Of a stretch of DNA of 64,000 nt, positions 39,900 to 48,287 are shown piece by piece. This DNA comes from Lysinibacillus alkalisoli (GTDB lineage: Bacteria > Bacillota > Bacilli > Bacillales_A > Planococcaceae), in contig NZ_BMJT01000002.1 in assembly GCF_014643595.1 (NCBI RefSeq), forward strand, positions 124,001 through 188,000, given 5' to 3'. Numbering within the stretch: the stretch's first letter is position 1; every line of letters begins with the position of its first letter. The translations under genes and the position numbers were made by a program. The notes under the pieces are model-generated. The model worked only from the letters and a program-made list of their open reading frames with translations, had not been told where the DNA came from and searched no databases.

Positions 39900-39970
39900 T
39901 TTTGTTTACGCTACAAAAAAGAAGGTATAAAATAATAACATTCATTAAGGTGAAAGAGAGAAGGGATCGT

Positions 39971-41236
39971 ATGGAAAAACAACAACTATCCAATTTAGAC
40001 CAAGCAGCAATTGCAGTGTTAGAAGGGGAAGTACGTGGTTATAAAAAGGTGCTTCCTTTTTTAGGCCCCGCTTTTATTGCGGCTGTAGCTTATATTGACC
40101 CAGGTAACTTTGCCACAAATATTACAGCAGGTTCTACATACGGTTATTTATTATTATGGGTAATCGCTTTTTCTAATTTAATGGCTGTTTTAATTCAAAG
40201 TTTATCAGCAAAATTAGGCATAGCAACAGGTAAGAATTTACCAGAAGTTGCACGAGAGCGTTTTTCGAAAAAAACATCGATATTTCTCTGGCTACAAGCG
40301 GAGCTTGTTATTATCGCCACGGATTTAGCCGAGTTTATCGGCGCAGCGTTAGGGCTCTATTTATTATTCAATATTGATTTATTTCCTGCGGCCTTACTGA
40401 CAGCTGTAGGCTCATTTATTATTTTAGAATTGCAACGTCGTGGTGTACGTGCATTTGAAGCTGGCATTTCCGCCATGGTGGTCATTGTTGTATTAGCATT
40501 TGCCTGTCAGTTATTTTTAGCTTCACCAAACCCTATGGAGGTAGCTAGTGGTTTTGTCCCAGCTTTTGATGGGATAAACTCAGTCCTACTTGCTACAGGA
40601 ATTTTAGGGGCTACAGTTATGCCGCATGCTATTTATTTGCATTCGTCACTCACACAGCGACGTGTTACAGTGAAAACAGAGGCGCATAAGCAACGAGTGT
40701 ATAAGTTTGAGTTATTTGATATTGTATTAGCGATGGTTGTTGCTGGTGCTATTAATATGGCGATGTTAATTATAGCAGCAGCTGTCTTTTATGATAAGGG
40801 ATTACAAATTGAAGATTTAGACATCGCATATGAAGCATTGGGCACTTATTTAGGGCCTGTAGCAGCTATGTCATTTGGATTAGGGTTACTCATTGCAGGG
40901 CTTGCAAGTTCATCGGTTGGTACAATGGCAGGAGATGTAGTCATGCAAGGTTTTATTAATAAACATATTCCCATCTACGTAAGGCGCGCTATTACAATGA
41001 TTCCACCACTTGTGATTATCGGTTTAGGAGTAAATGCAACAAAGGCATTAGTATGGAGCCAAGTTGTATTATCTTTTGGGATTGCTTTTGCGCTTGTTCC
41101 ATTGCTTATTTTTACAATTAATGCCAAGTTAATGGGTATTTTGGTAAATAAAAGATGGGTTACGGTACTGGGGTGGCTTGTAGCTAGTATTGTTATTGCC
41201 CTTAACTTATATTTATTGTATGAGACTTTTGCCTAG
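39971..41236 (+). CDS. mntH: Nramp-family manganese (divalent metal) transporter
   Basis: Proton-coupled Mn2+/Fe2+ importer of the plasma membrane. 421 residues with 11 hydrophobic spans. The metal-site motifs are in place: DPGNFATN in span 1 (about residues 42-49) and ATVMPHAIYLHSSL in span 6. GAGAGAAGGG sets the ATG at 39971; the reading frame extends upstream into the promoter region without a site. A possible MntR operator lies upstream, consistent with repression in high manganese. Confidence 0.93.
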   Translation: MEKQQLSNLDQAAIAVLEGEVRGYKKVLPFLGPAFIAAVAYIDPGNFATNITAGSTYGYLLLWVIAFSNLMAVLIQSLSAKLGIATGKNLPEVARERFSKKTSIFLWLQAELVIIATDLAEFIGAALGLYLLFNIDLFPAALLTAVGSFIILELQRRGVRAFEAGISAMVVIVVLAFACQLFLASPNPMEVASGFVPAFDGINSVLLATGILGATVMPHAIYLHSSLTQRRVTVKTEAHKQRVYKFELFDIVLAMVVAGAINMAMLIIAAAVFYDKGLQIEDLDIAYEALGTYLGPVAAMSFGLGLLIAGLASSSVGTMAGDVVMQGFINKHIPIYVRRAITMIPPLVIIGLGVNATKALVWSQVVLSFGIAFALVPLLIFTINAKLMGILVNKRWVTVLGWLVASIVIALNLYLLYETFA

Positions 41237-41298
41237 GTATGAAACCTCAAACTGTTAGAAACGTATAAAGTAAAGAGGACGAAAAGTAGGTGAACGTT

Positions 41299-41511
41299 AT
41301 GGAAACCATTATTATTATTGTTTGTATTATTTTAGCATGTATCGTTTTAAAGTTTGTTGTGAGTACTTTATTTTCGTTACGCTTTTTAGTACTTGCTACC
41401 ATTATTTTTTTACTATGGTACTTCAACTTATTACAAGATTTTTTGCAAATTTTTCAGACGCTATTTGAGCGGATTAAAGCATTCGTCAATGAAAAAGGTT
41501 GGTTTTCTTAA
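41299..41511 (+). CDS. Small two-helix membrane protein
   Basis: 70 residues, almost all in two hydrophobic stretches (about 3-22 and 28-47), then an amphipathic tail (DFLQIFQTLFERIKAFVNEKGWF). I do not recognise it. A start at 41299 is supported by TAGGTG six bases before. It is 62 bases after mntH and could be transcribed with it. Confidence 0.65.
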   Translation: METIIIIVCIILACIVLKFVVSTLFSLRFLVLATIIFLLWYFNLLQDFLQIFQTLFERIKAFVNEKGWFS

Positions 41512-41632
41512 AAGCTAGTCAAGGGACTTAGTCTAATCATTGTCTTGTACACCGTATCATTTTCGGAATACAGTAGGTGAAAAGTATTTCATTATGTTAA
41601 TGTTCCTTTTTAATAAAAAGCTTGATAAACAA

Positions 41633-41674
41633 AAAAGTGGTAAGAGACAATGATCATTGTCTCTTATCACTTTT
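41633..41674. terminator. Very strong bidirectional terminator
   Basis: A nearly uninterrupted palindrome of about 21 bases per arm (GTGGTAAGAGACAATGA...) bounded by A and T runs. It separates the mntH block from the convergent membrane protein gene. Confidence 0.85.
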
Positions 41675-41690
41675 ATTTGTCTCACGATCT

Positions 41691-42161
41691 TTATTTTTGT
41701 TGCGTTTTTTCTTTTTGTTTTAATTCTTTTTCGCGTGCATATTCTTCTCGCGCCTCATCTTGTAGTGCACTAGCAACTTCAATGCGATCAAGCATAGGAG
41801 CAATTAACTTTTGCATCATAAAGAAAAACAAGGCAGCTACTACACCAACAGAAGCATAGTAAATAAGCTCTTGTATATCCCCTTTTACTAACGTGAGATA
41901 CAATACGGCAGAAACAACAGCACCTATAATTCCGTATCCCCATAATTTACCTTTCTCATCTTTAGCATAGCGCTCTATGACAAAAGCTAAAGCAATGCCA
42001 AATACTAAAAATAAAGGTACAACAATTAATACATTCAATGTTAAATACATGGAGAAGGTTTCATCATTAATTGTTAACACATTAATTAGTGTAAGCAATA
42101 AACTTAGTGCTACACCAGCAATGATGGCACTAATTAATTTTACCATGAAATTTTTACCCAT
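41691..42161 (-). CDS. Membrane protein with four helices and charged tail, unknown function
   Basis: 156 residues. Four hydrophobic segments (about 7-27, 36-58, 73-91, 97-118) are followed by a charged helical C-terminus rich in Glu and Lys (EYAREKELKQKEKTQQK), probably cytoplasmic and perhaps coiled. I do not recognise a named family. The ATG at 42161 follows AGGGAG at about 11 bases; a GTG four codons earlier overlaps that site and is less likely. It is divergent from the TelA gene. Confidence 0.7.
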   Translation of the reverse strand: MGKNFMVKLISAIIAGVALSLLLTLINVLTINDETFSMYLTLNVLIVVPLFLVFGIALAFVIERYAKDEKGKLWGYGIIGAVVSAVLYLTLVKGDIQELIYYASVGVVAALFFFMMQKLIAPMLDRIEVASALQDEAREEYAREKELKQKEKTQQK

Positions 42162-42379
42162 AGTTATCAGCACTCCCTAACGCATTCATTTTACCAACTT
42201 TTTAAACAGTTGAGTAGTGCTAACTGAAGCATTGTTAGGGAAATCTAAAATAATTGTCACATTCTCCCCAAATTCATGAAAAACGAAACTTTTTTTCTTT
42301 AACTTCGTATTACAGAGTAGCAAGGGTGCTATTATATTCGCTATACTAAGAGGTAAAGATAATCAAGGAGGTTATGGGC

Positions 42380-43579
42380 ATGACACAAAACACAGACCCA
42401 TTTGGATTACCAGTAGAGAAACCAGCTGTTTCAAATACAGCTAATCCATATCAAGAACCAACAGCACATTCAAGTAACTTTACAATGCAGCCACTACCAG
42501 AACAACAACCACTACCAGAAATTGCACGAGAAGGTTTATCAACCATCGCTAAAAATAAATTGGCACTACGTGAAGACCCAGCTGTACAAACATTAGCAAA
42601 CAAAATTGATGTGAAAAACCAAATTGCGATGTTAGAGTTAGGTCGTGAAACAGCAACAGGGATTTCGCAATTTTCAGACCGTATGTTAAGTAAAATGCGT
42701 GCAAGTAAAGTTGAAGAGTCAAGCGTATTATTAAATAATTTGAATCAAGTTATGGATAAATTCGATCCAGAAGACTTTAAAGACGAAGCTAAAAGCGGTG
42801 GCTTTATTAAACGGCTTTTCAATAAAGGTAAAGAACAAATTGAACGTTTCCTTTCTAAATACGACACAATGAACCGTGAAGTAGATAATATTCAACAAGA
42901 GATTATGAAGTATGAGATTGAAATGAAGCAAAATACAATTGAACTAGAAACAATGTATGATGAGAACTTAAAATATTTCCAAGATTTAAGTAAGTACATT
43001 GTAGCCATTGAATTAAAAATAGAAGAAGTACGTCAGTTGATTCCACAGTATGAGCAGAGAGCTGCGCAAGGCGATCAAGAAGCAGGTATGCAATATGAAA
43101 CATTGCGTAATAGTTTACAATTATTAGAGCAACGTCGCTATGATCTAGAGATGGCACAACAAGTTTCATTCCAATCTGCACCACAAATTCGTATGATGCA
43201 GCAAGGTAATAACCATCTTATTGCTAAAATGAATTCAGCATTCGTTACTACAATTCCTATTTTTAAACAAGGCTTAATTCATGCCGTTATGGTCAAACGT
43301 CAGCGACTTGTAGCAGATTCTATGAGCGAGTTAGACCGTCGTACTAATGAAATGCTTATTAAAAATGCAGAGAATATTAGTAATAGTAGTGTGCGTATTG
43401 CTGAGATGGCTGGCTCCTCAAGCATCAAAATCGAAACGATTGAACAAACTTGGCAAACGATTATGCAAGGGATTGAAGAAACAAAACGCATTCAGGTTGA
43501 AACCGCTCGTGAACGAGAAGAAGGGCGTAAACGCATTGAGCAATTACAACTAGAATACGAGAAGCTAAACCGTCAGTAA
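42380..43579 (+). CDS. TelA-family toxic anion resistance protein
   Basis: 399-residue cytoplasmic protein of the TelA/YceH family, linked to tellurite resistance and stress and often found with TerD-type genes, though none are here. A flexible Pro/Gln-rich N-terminus (1-50) precedes a long helical core: SGGFIKRLFNKGKEQIERFLSKYDTMNREVDNI and TTIPIFKQGLIHAVMVKRQRLVADSMSELDRRTNEML are family signatures, ending in a coiled coil (EREEGRKRIEQLQLEYEKL). The second ATG (42380) is chosen because AAGGAGG at 42365-42371 is 8 bases before it. Confidence 0.92.
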   Translation: MTQNTDPFGLPVEKPAVSNTANPYQEPTAHSSNFTMQPLPEQQPLPEIAREGLSTIAKNKLALREDPAVQTLANKIDVKNQIAMLELGRETATGISQFSDRMLSKMRASKVEESSVLLNNLNQVMDKFDPEDFKDEAKSGGFIKRLFNKGKEQIERFLSKYDTMNREVDNIQQEIMKYEIEMKQNTIELETMYDENLKYFQDLSKYIVAIELKIEEVRQLIPQYEQRAAQGDQEAGMQYETLRNSLQLLEQRRYDLEMAQQVSFQSAPQIRMMQQGNNHLIAKMNSAFVTTIPIFKQGLIHAVMVKRQRLVADSMSELDRRTNEMLIKNAENISNSSVRIAEMAGSSSIKIETIEQTWQTIMQGIEETKRIQVETAREREEGRKRIEQLQLEYEKLNRQ

Positions 43580-43646
43580 TAGTTTAATGGCGCAGTAACA
43601 ACAACGCCATTTGTAATTTGTTTTACTACAGGCACAAAGTGAAACT

Positions 43647-43681
43647 GTCGTGTGACCCATTTTGGTCGCACGGCTTTTTTG
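43647..43681 (+). terminator. Terminator after TelA gene
   Basis: GTCGTGTGACC / GGTCGCACGGC with two G-T pairs, followed by six T residues. Confidence 0.85.
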
Positions 43682-43764
43682 TCTCTAAATCGAATTCTAC
43701 TAACCCTACTAATTTTCTATGTTATAATACGTTAATCGCTATAAAAAAGACGGAGGAGTGCATG

Positions 43765-44667
43765 ATGAGTGAATTTAAAAAAGGTGTAATTTTTGCACTG
43801 CTCGCGTATTTATGCTGGGGATTATTCCCTTTATTTTGGAAGCAATTAACCCATGTACCTAGCATGGAGATTTTAGCAGCCCGTGTTATTTGGGCATTTG
43901 TTTTTACATGGTTATATTTAGTATTACGTAAGCAAAGTAAGCCACTGTGGCAAGACGTAAAACAATTATGGCAACAAAAAACCGCTTTTTGGCAGTTAGG
44001 TATTGCCTCCTTTGTTATTTCCCTTAATTGGTTTACGTATATTTGGGCAGTGAATCATAATCATATTGTACAAACGAGTTTAGGTTACTATATTAACCCT
44101 ATTTTATCTATTTTATTTGGTGTTATCTTTTTTAAAGAAAGGCTAACTTCAGCACAAAAACTAGCTACAGTTATAGCGATTAGTGCTGTATTGTTACTTG
44201 CCATCTATTATGGTGAATTACCATGGATTGCTTTAATATTGGCGTTTAGTTTCGCTACTTATGGTGTATTAAAAAAGAAAATTCGTTTAGATGCTACGCG
44301 TGGACTAGTTATTGAGACATTCTTTGTATTACCGATTGCATTAAGTTATTATATCTATTTATTTGTACAGGGAGACGCTGTTTTTCTACATAGTGACGTT
44401 AAGACAAGTCTATTGTTAATGTTAGGTGGTATTTTAACTGCAATTCCACTTATTTTATTTGCTATGGGAGCGCAACGTGCTCCTTTATATGTAGTAGGTT
44501 TTATTCAGTATTTATCCCCAACAATCACATTGATGTTAGGTGTTTTAATTTACCAAGAACCATTTAGTAAAATTCAATTTATTGCATTCGGTTTAGTATG
44601 GTTAGCGATTGTTATTTTCTTAATATCCATGTATCGTCAATTTACACGTAAGAAATTAATGATGTGA
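43765..44667 (+). CDS. rarD: RarD-type EamA/DMT permease
   Basis: 300-residue ten-span permease of the drug/metabolite transporter superfamily, RarD branch. FKKGVIFALLAYLCWGLFPLFWKQL at the start, SLNWFTYIWAVNHNHIVQTSLGYYINPI in the middle and GFIQYLSPTITLMLGVLIYQEPF near the end are hallmark RarD segments. Substrate is unknown in the family. Two ATGs (43762, 43765) stand together; the second has better spacing to GGAGG at 43752. Terminators on both sides make it monocistronic. Confidence 0.9.
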   Translation: MSEFKKGVIFALLAYLCWGLFPLFWKQLTHVPSMEILAARVIWAFVFTWLYLVLRKQSKPLWQDVKQLWQQKTAFWQLGIASFVISLNWFTYIWAVNHNHIVQTSLGYYINPILSILFGVIFFKERLTSAQKLATVIAISAVLLLAIYYGELPWIALILAFSFATYGVLKKKIRLDATRGLVIETFFVLPIALSYYIYLFVQGDAVFLHSDVKTSLLLMLGGILTAIPLILFAMGAQRAPLYVVGFIQYLSPTITLMLGVLIYQEPFSKIQFIAFGLVWLAIVIFLISMYRQFTRKKLMM

Positions 44668-44696
44668 GAAGTGGTGAAATCATTTCAACTAAAAAG

Positions 44697-44726
44697 TAAA
44701 CCGACATTTGTTGGTTTATTTTTTTA
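44697..44726 (+). terminator. Terminator after rarD
   Basis: TAAACCGACA / TGTTGGTTTA stem followed by seven T residues. Confidence 0.8.
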
Positions 44727-44841
44727 TAATTTTTATGCTTATGGTTGAAAATTTAGTACAGAGGGTAACTTTTTTAAAGGTTTCACTAAAACGAGGTTTG
44801 TATTAATCAAAATGTGGTATTAAATAGTTAAGTGACAAAAA

Positions 44842-44868
44842 ACAACGTTTATAGTCTATAAAAGTTGT
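44842..44868. promoter_or_regulatory. Palindromic operator candidate before the Xre regulator
   Basis: ACAAC-G-TTTATAG-T-CTATAAA-A-GTTGT: 12 of 13 arm positions pair. No T run follows, so a protein-binding site is more likely than a terminator. It lies 65 bases upstream of the regulator start. Confidence 0.4.
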
Positions 44869-44932
44869 AAAATTACCATTTCAATTCGCTGGTTCACCTT
44901 ATAAAGATAGCGATAGTTTAGGAGTGATAAAG

Positions 44933-45148
44933 ATGAAGATTATTATTCGTCTCGATCGAGTATTGGCAGACCGTAAGATGCAGTTGACTGAATTAGCAAA
45001 AGAGGTAGATGTTTCTATCGTGAATTTATCCAAATTAAAAACAGGTAAAGTGCGAGCTGTTCGATTTTCTACATTAGCCGCTATTTGTAAAGCATTAGAT
45101 TGTCAACCAGGCGATATATTAGAATATGTAGATGATGAAGATGAGTAA
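44933..45148 (+). CDS. Small Xre/Cro-type HTH regulator (YozG-like)
   Basis: 71-residue single-domain DNA-binding protein: helix-turn-helix MQLTELAKEVDVSIVNLSKLKTGKVRAVRFSTLAAICKALDCQPGDIL (about residues 15-62), then an acidic tail DDEDE. This build (HTH_26) is common in Bacillales. AGGAG lies 8 bases before the ATG at 44933; a GTG three codons earlier falls inside that site. A palindrome upstream may be its own operator. Confidence 0.88.
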   Translation: MKIIIRLDRVLADRKMQLTELAKEVDVSIVNLSKLKTGKVRAVRFSTLAAICKALDCQPGDILEYVDDEDE

Positions 45149-45162
45149 AATAAAGTATCATT

Positions 45163-45194
45163 GAGATTGTTGTAATTGCACAATCTCTTTTTTT
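45163..45194 (+). terminator. Terminator after Xre regulator
   Basis: GAGATTGT / ACAATCTC stem followed by seven T residues. Confidence 0.85.
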
Positions 45195-45314
45195 ATGGGC
45201 AATCACACACTTTTTTCATAATCTCGACAAATAAAATTCATAAACAGAAATACAGCATTCATGTTGTTTTTTTGCTACACTAGAGAGCAGTACGCATAGA
45301 GAGGAAGACATGAA

Positions 45315-46025
45315 ATGCAAACAGATGTGAATGCTTTTTTGGCGTTTGGAGCTGGGTTTTTAAGTTTTATTTCACCATGTACATTGCCCCTCTATCCTGC
45401 TTTTTTATCGTATATTACGGGTATGTCTTTTAACGAGCTTAACTCGGAAAAAGGGATGTTACAAAAGCGAGCGGTTCTACATACGCTATTCTTTTTAGCA
45501 GGGTTTTCGGTCATATTTATCGCGCTAGGTTTTGGTGCAAGCTTTATTGGAGAAATGTTATTTAATTACCAAGATTTGTTACGTCGTGTAGGAGCAATTT
45601 TAATTATTATTTTTGGTCTTATGATTGTTGGCCTATTAAAAGTTGATTTTTTAATGAAAGACCATAAAGTACAATTTAAAAATCGTCCGTCAGGCTATAT
45701 TGGCACATTTTTAATTGGTATTGCGTTTGCAGCAGGGTGGACACCATGTACAGGCCCTATTCTAGCAGGTATTACAGTAATGGCAGGTACAAATCCTGAA
45801 TCAGGTATGATGTATATGCTGTTATATTATTTAGGCTTTGCCATTCCATTCTTTGTATTATCTTTCTTTGTTTCACGTTTAGGTTGGATTCGTCGAAACA
45901 GCCAAAAGATTGTGGTAGTAGGCGGTTATATTATGATAGCAGTCGGATTATTACTATTCTTTGATGGTATGACGTATATCACACGTTTGCTTTCTCCAAT
46001 TTTCGGTGGCTTTACGGGCTTCTAA
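45315..46025 (+). CDS. ccdA: Thiol-disulfide membrane transporter CcdA
   Basis: 236-residue membrane protein with six spans that moves reducing power from cytoplasmic thioredoxin to extracytoplasmic thiol proteins for cytochrome c maturation and, in spore formers, the spore coat. The two redox Cys motifs are visible: [20 protein letters not shown] (Cys about 23) and [14 protein letters not shown] (Cys about 142). GAGGAAG precedes the ATG. The order ccdA, CheY-like gene, ccdC, then convergent yneK, is the same as in B. subtilis. Confidence 0.94.
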   Translation: MQTDVNAFLAFGAGFLSFISPCTLPLYPAFLSYITGMSFNELNSEKGMLQKRAVLHTLFFLAGFSVIFIALGFGASFIGEMLFNYQDLLRRVGAILIIIFGLMIVGLLKVDFLMKDHKVQFKNRPSGYIGTFLIGIAFAAGWTPCTGPILAGITVMAGTNPESGMMYMLLYYLGFAIPFFVLSFFVSRLGWIRRNSQKIVVVGGYIMIAVGLLLFFDGMTYITRLLSPIFGGFTGF

Positions 46026-46072
46026 TCTGTTACTATTAGAAGAGTATTGCGATTCGTGAGGAGACAAGCTAT

Positions 46073-46438
46073 ATGGCAAAAGTATTAATTGTAGACGATG
46101 CGCTTTTCATGCGTGTCGCTATTTCGAAAATGTTTACAGAGTGGGGTTATGAAGTGATTGGGGAAGCGGCGAACGGTAAAGAGGCGATTGCTCAATATGA
46201 AACACTTCAACCAGATTTAGTAACGATGGATGTCACGATGCCTGTTATGAGCGGTATTGATGCAGTAAAAGAAATTATTAAAAAGTATCCTAATGCACGC
46301 ATTATTATGGTAACAGCATTAGGGCAACAACGCTTAATACGTGAAGCGTTAGAGAGCGGTGCAAAAGATTTTATTACAAAACCTTTTGAGCCTGCTTTTT
46401 TACGTATGGTAGCAGATAAGTTAATGCAAGACATGTAG
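46073..46438 (+). CDS. yneI: CheY-like single-domain response regulator in ccd operon
   Basis: 121-residue receiver domain with nothing attached: acidic pocket VDDA (Asp 8-9), phospho-acceptor Asp 53 (LVTMDVTMPVMSG), Thr/Ala switch VTALGQ and the Lys in FITKPFEPAFL. In B. subtilis the equivalent gene yneI lies between ccdA and ccdC and is not required for cytochrome c synthesis, so its job is unknown. GAGGAGA is 12 bases before the ATG. It is 47 bases after ccdA and 17 before ccdC. Confidence 0.9.
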   Translation: MAKVLIVDDALFMRVAISKMFTEWGYEVIGEAANGKEAIAQYETLQPDLVTMDVTMPVMSGIDAVKEIIKKYPNARIIMVTALGQQRLIREALESGAKDFITKPFEPAFLRMVADKLMQDM

Positions 46439-46455
46439 ATTTAGGAGGAAGAGGA

Positions 46456-46950
46456 ATGCAAGCGATTTTTCAGCAGATTCCTTCACACTATTTAGTGATC
46501 GGCTCTTCTGTCATGGCAGTTGTGATGGGCATCTTTGTCATGTTTGTACGCATGCGCTCCGCAAAAAAGCCAGTCAACGCAAAAAAGATTATTATTCCGC
46601 CGTTTGCCATGTCAACGGGGGCGCTAATGTTTATCTCGCCTTATTTTCGTGTGGCACCTCTTCAAATTTTAGAAGCTGCTATTGTGGGCATGTTATTTTC
46701 AATTGTTTTGATTATGACATCTAAATTTGAAGTGCGTGGTACAGCAATTTTCATGAAACGGTCTAAAGCCTTTTTCTTTATTTTAATGGCATTATTGCTC
46801 ATACGTTTAGTCGCAAAAGGCGTGTTGAGCTCATCCATTGATGTAGGTGAATTAGGCGGGATGTTTTGGATCTTAGCGTTCTTTATGATTTTACCATGGC
46901 GCATTGCGATGTTAATTCAATTCAAACGCTTAGAGAAAACGATAGGCTAG
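46456..46950 (+). CDS. ccdC: CcdC-family membrane protein
   Basis: 164 residues with five hydrophobic spans (about 12-30, 48-66, 75-91, 100-118, 130-150). Characteristic CcdC stretches are AKKIIIPPFAMSTGALMFISPYFRV and a basic tail. Function unproven; the gene is found with ccdA in Bacillales. GGAGGAAGAGG precedes the ATG. A terminator follows, ending the ccd operon. Confidence 0.9.
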   Translation: MQAIFQQIPSHYLVIGSSVMAVVMGIFVMFVRMRSAKKPVNAKKIIIPPFAMSTGALMFISPYFRVAPLQILEAAIVGMLFSIVLIMTSKFEVRGTAIFMKRSKAFFFILMALLLIRLVAKGVLSSSIDVGELGGMFWILAFFMILPWRIAMLIQFKRLEKTIG

Positions 46951-46998
46951 ACTATTGTATAGTTTTGCGTGGCAAAATGAACAGCATAACATAATAAG

Positions 46999-47036
46999 AA
47001 ACAGCAAGCCAGTTACGGATGGCTTGCTGTTTTTTT
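46999..47036. terminator. Terminator of the ccd operon
   Basis: AACAGCAAGCC / GGCTTGCTGTT stem followed by a T run; A residues on the other side make it usable from both directions. Confidence 0.85.
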
Positions 47037-47469
47037 ACTCAAATAAATGCTCATATGGTGTAACATCGATTTGCATTTCATCTAATTTTTTACGCAGAAA
47101 TTTATGGTCACGCTTTGGTGTTGCTTGTATATAACCTCGAATGATGAGGTCGTGATTAATTTTCTTTGCTTTTTCGTCTAGTGCGATTTGCGCAATCTTG
47201 CCTGCAATTTTTTCTTTAGCTACTTGTCTAAAGAGCTCAGGCACAGGTGTTACTAGTTCTGCTAATAATTCTTTTGATGGCTCGTCCCATAAATGTAAGG
47301 ACTGATTAATATAATATTCTTGCCAATCCAAATCCGACCAACCATCTTGTTTAGGCATGCGTTTTAAAAATTTACGGAACATAAAAAATCCGCCAATTCC
47401 CATGAGGGTAATTAAAACAAATGTCCAAAACAAAATGAACCACATAAAGCCATCATTTAACTCGTTCAC
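47035..47469 (-). CDS. yneK: DUF2621 family membrane protein (YneK-like)
   Basis: 144 residues: one N-terminal membrane span (FMWFILFWTFVLITLMGIGGFFMF, about 8-30), then a soluble helical region with QDGWSDLDWQEYYINQSLHLWDEPSKELL, typical of DUF2621. The start is the GTG at 47469, because AAAGAGGTG is 6 bases before it; the frame extends 52 codons further with no site and atypical composition. In B. subtilis yneK lies next to ccdC in the same relative place. Function unknown. Confidence 0.85.
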   Translation of the reverse strand: MNELNDGFMWFILFWTFVLITLMGIGGFFMFRKFLKRMPKQDGWSDLDWQEYYINQSLHLWDEPSKELLAELVTPVPELFRQVAKEKIAGKIAQIALDEKAKKINHDLIIRGYIQATPKRDHKFLRKKLDEMQIDVTPYEHLFE

Positions 47470-47587
47470 ATCGTTCACCTCTTTATTTCTAATGCCCTTA
47501 TTATACGTGCTTTGTAAAAAAAAATCACCACACTTGTCCCCAAATGCAGATTTCGTTCCATAATATTTGGTGAAAGGAGGGATTACT

Positions 47588-47803
47588 TTGGCACAAGCAA
47601 CAGTTACAAAAGCAACATTACACATTGCATTTTACGACGGTGAAAAAGATGGCAAACCGGTTACAAAAGCAACGAACTACAATAAATTAAATGCTGCAGC
47701 ACCTACACGAGAGATATATGATGTTGCCCAAGCATTAAGTTCGTTAAGTACAAAGGATGTATCACGTATTTACACAGTAACAACAACAGATCTTACAGAA
47801 TAG
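47588..47803 (+). CDS. DUF1659 small protein
   Basis: 71 residues, soluble. MAQATVTKATLHIAFYDGEKDG then PVTKATNYNKLN and YDVAQALSSL match the DUF1659 pattern in which a short beta-rich protein begins with a repeated S/T pattern and ends VTTTDL. The start is TTG at 47588, fixed by AAAGGAGGG at 47574. It is the first of three small genes (DUF1659, DUF2922, YvrJ) that occur together across Firmicutes; function unknown. Confidence 0.85.
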   Translation: MAQATVTKATLHIAFYDGEKDGKPVTKATNYNKLNAAAPTREIYDVAQALSSLSTKDVSRIYTVTTTDLTE

Positions 47804-47813
47804 GAGGGGAATA

Positions 47814-48023
47814 ATGAAAACATTATATTTACAGTTTAAAACAGCTCATGACAAAAATGTGAGTATTACAGTACCAGAACCAATTGTGACAACTACAACT
47901 GCAAATGTTCAAGCAGTCATGGATCAAGTGTTAGCAACGAACGTATTTCAGCATGAGAACCAACGATTAACGGCAATTAAGGGTGCGCATATTGTAGAAC
48001 GCAAAATTACAGTTCTTTTATAA
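47814..48023 (+). CDS. DUF2922 small protein
   Basis: 69 residues. MKTLYLQFKTAHDKNVSITVPEP and a central VQAVMDQVLATNVFQ followed by GAHIVERKITVLL are the DUF2922 layout (K-L-L-F and I-VP-P strands, helix, strand). 10 bases after the DUF1659 gene, with GGAGGGG before the ATG. Function unknown; probably works with its two small neighbours. Confidence 0.85.
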   Translation: MKTLYLQFKTAHDKNVSITVPEPIVTTTTANVQAVMDQVLATNVFQHENQRLTAIKGAHIVERKITVLL

Positions 48024-48054
48024 ATCCATGATTCGCAACGAGGAGGAGAGCATA

Positions 48055-48177
48055 GTGGCAGAGTGGATGGGGCTGTTATCAGAAGTTGGTTTTCCTATTG
48101 TCGTCTCTTTTTATTTATTACACAGGATAGAACAAAAATTAGAAGCCATTTGCAAAGCTCTAAAAGAACTCGCTTAA
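48055..48177 (+). CDS. YvrJ family small membrane protein
   Basis: 40 residues: MAEWMGLLSEVGFPIVVSFY then LLHRIEQKLEAICKALKELA. One membrane helix (about 5-22) followed by a short amphipathic cytoplasmic helix, the YvrJ build. The start is GTG, with AGGAGGAGAG 5 bases before it. Third member of the DUF1659-DUF2922-YvrJ set. Function unknown. Confidence 0.85.
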   Translation: MAEWMGLLSEVGFPIVVSFYLLHRIEQKLEAICKALKELA

Positions 48178-48287
48178 TTGTGAAGTTAATTTCACAAAAA
48201 AGTAGTAAATGTGTCACCCATGAAGGCTTGCTTGTGCAAGCGTTATCAGCTACGATAAAAATAGCGTTTTGAAGGTGGGGGACAAAT

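Noticed and set aside
48178-48200. TTGTGAA / TTCACAA inverted repeat after the YvrJ gene
   Set aside because: Short stem followed by A residues rather than T, so it is not a convincing terminator.
48063-48272. 69-codon plus-strand frame
   Set aside because: It overlaps the YvrJ gene in another frame, lacks a ribosome site and has unlikely composition.
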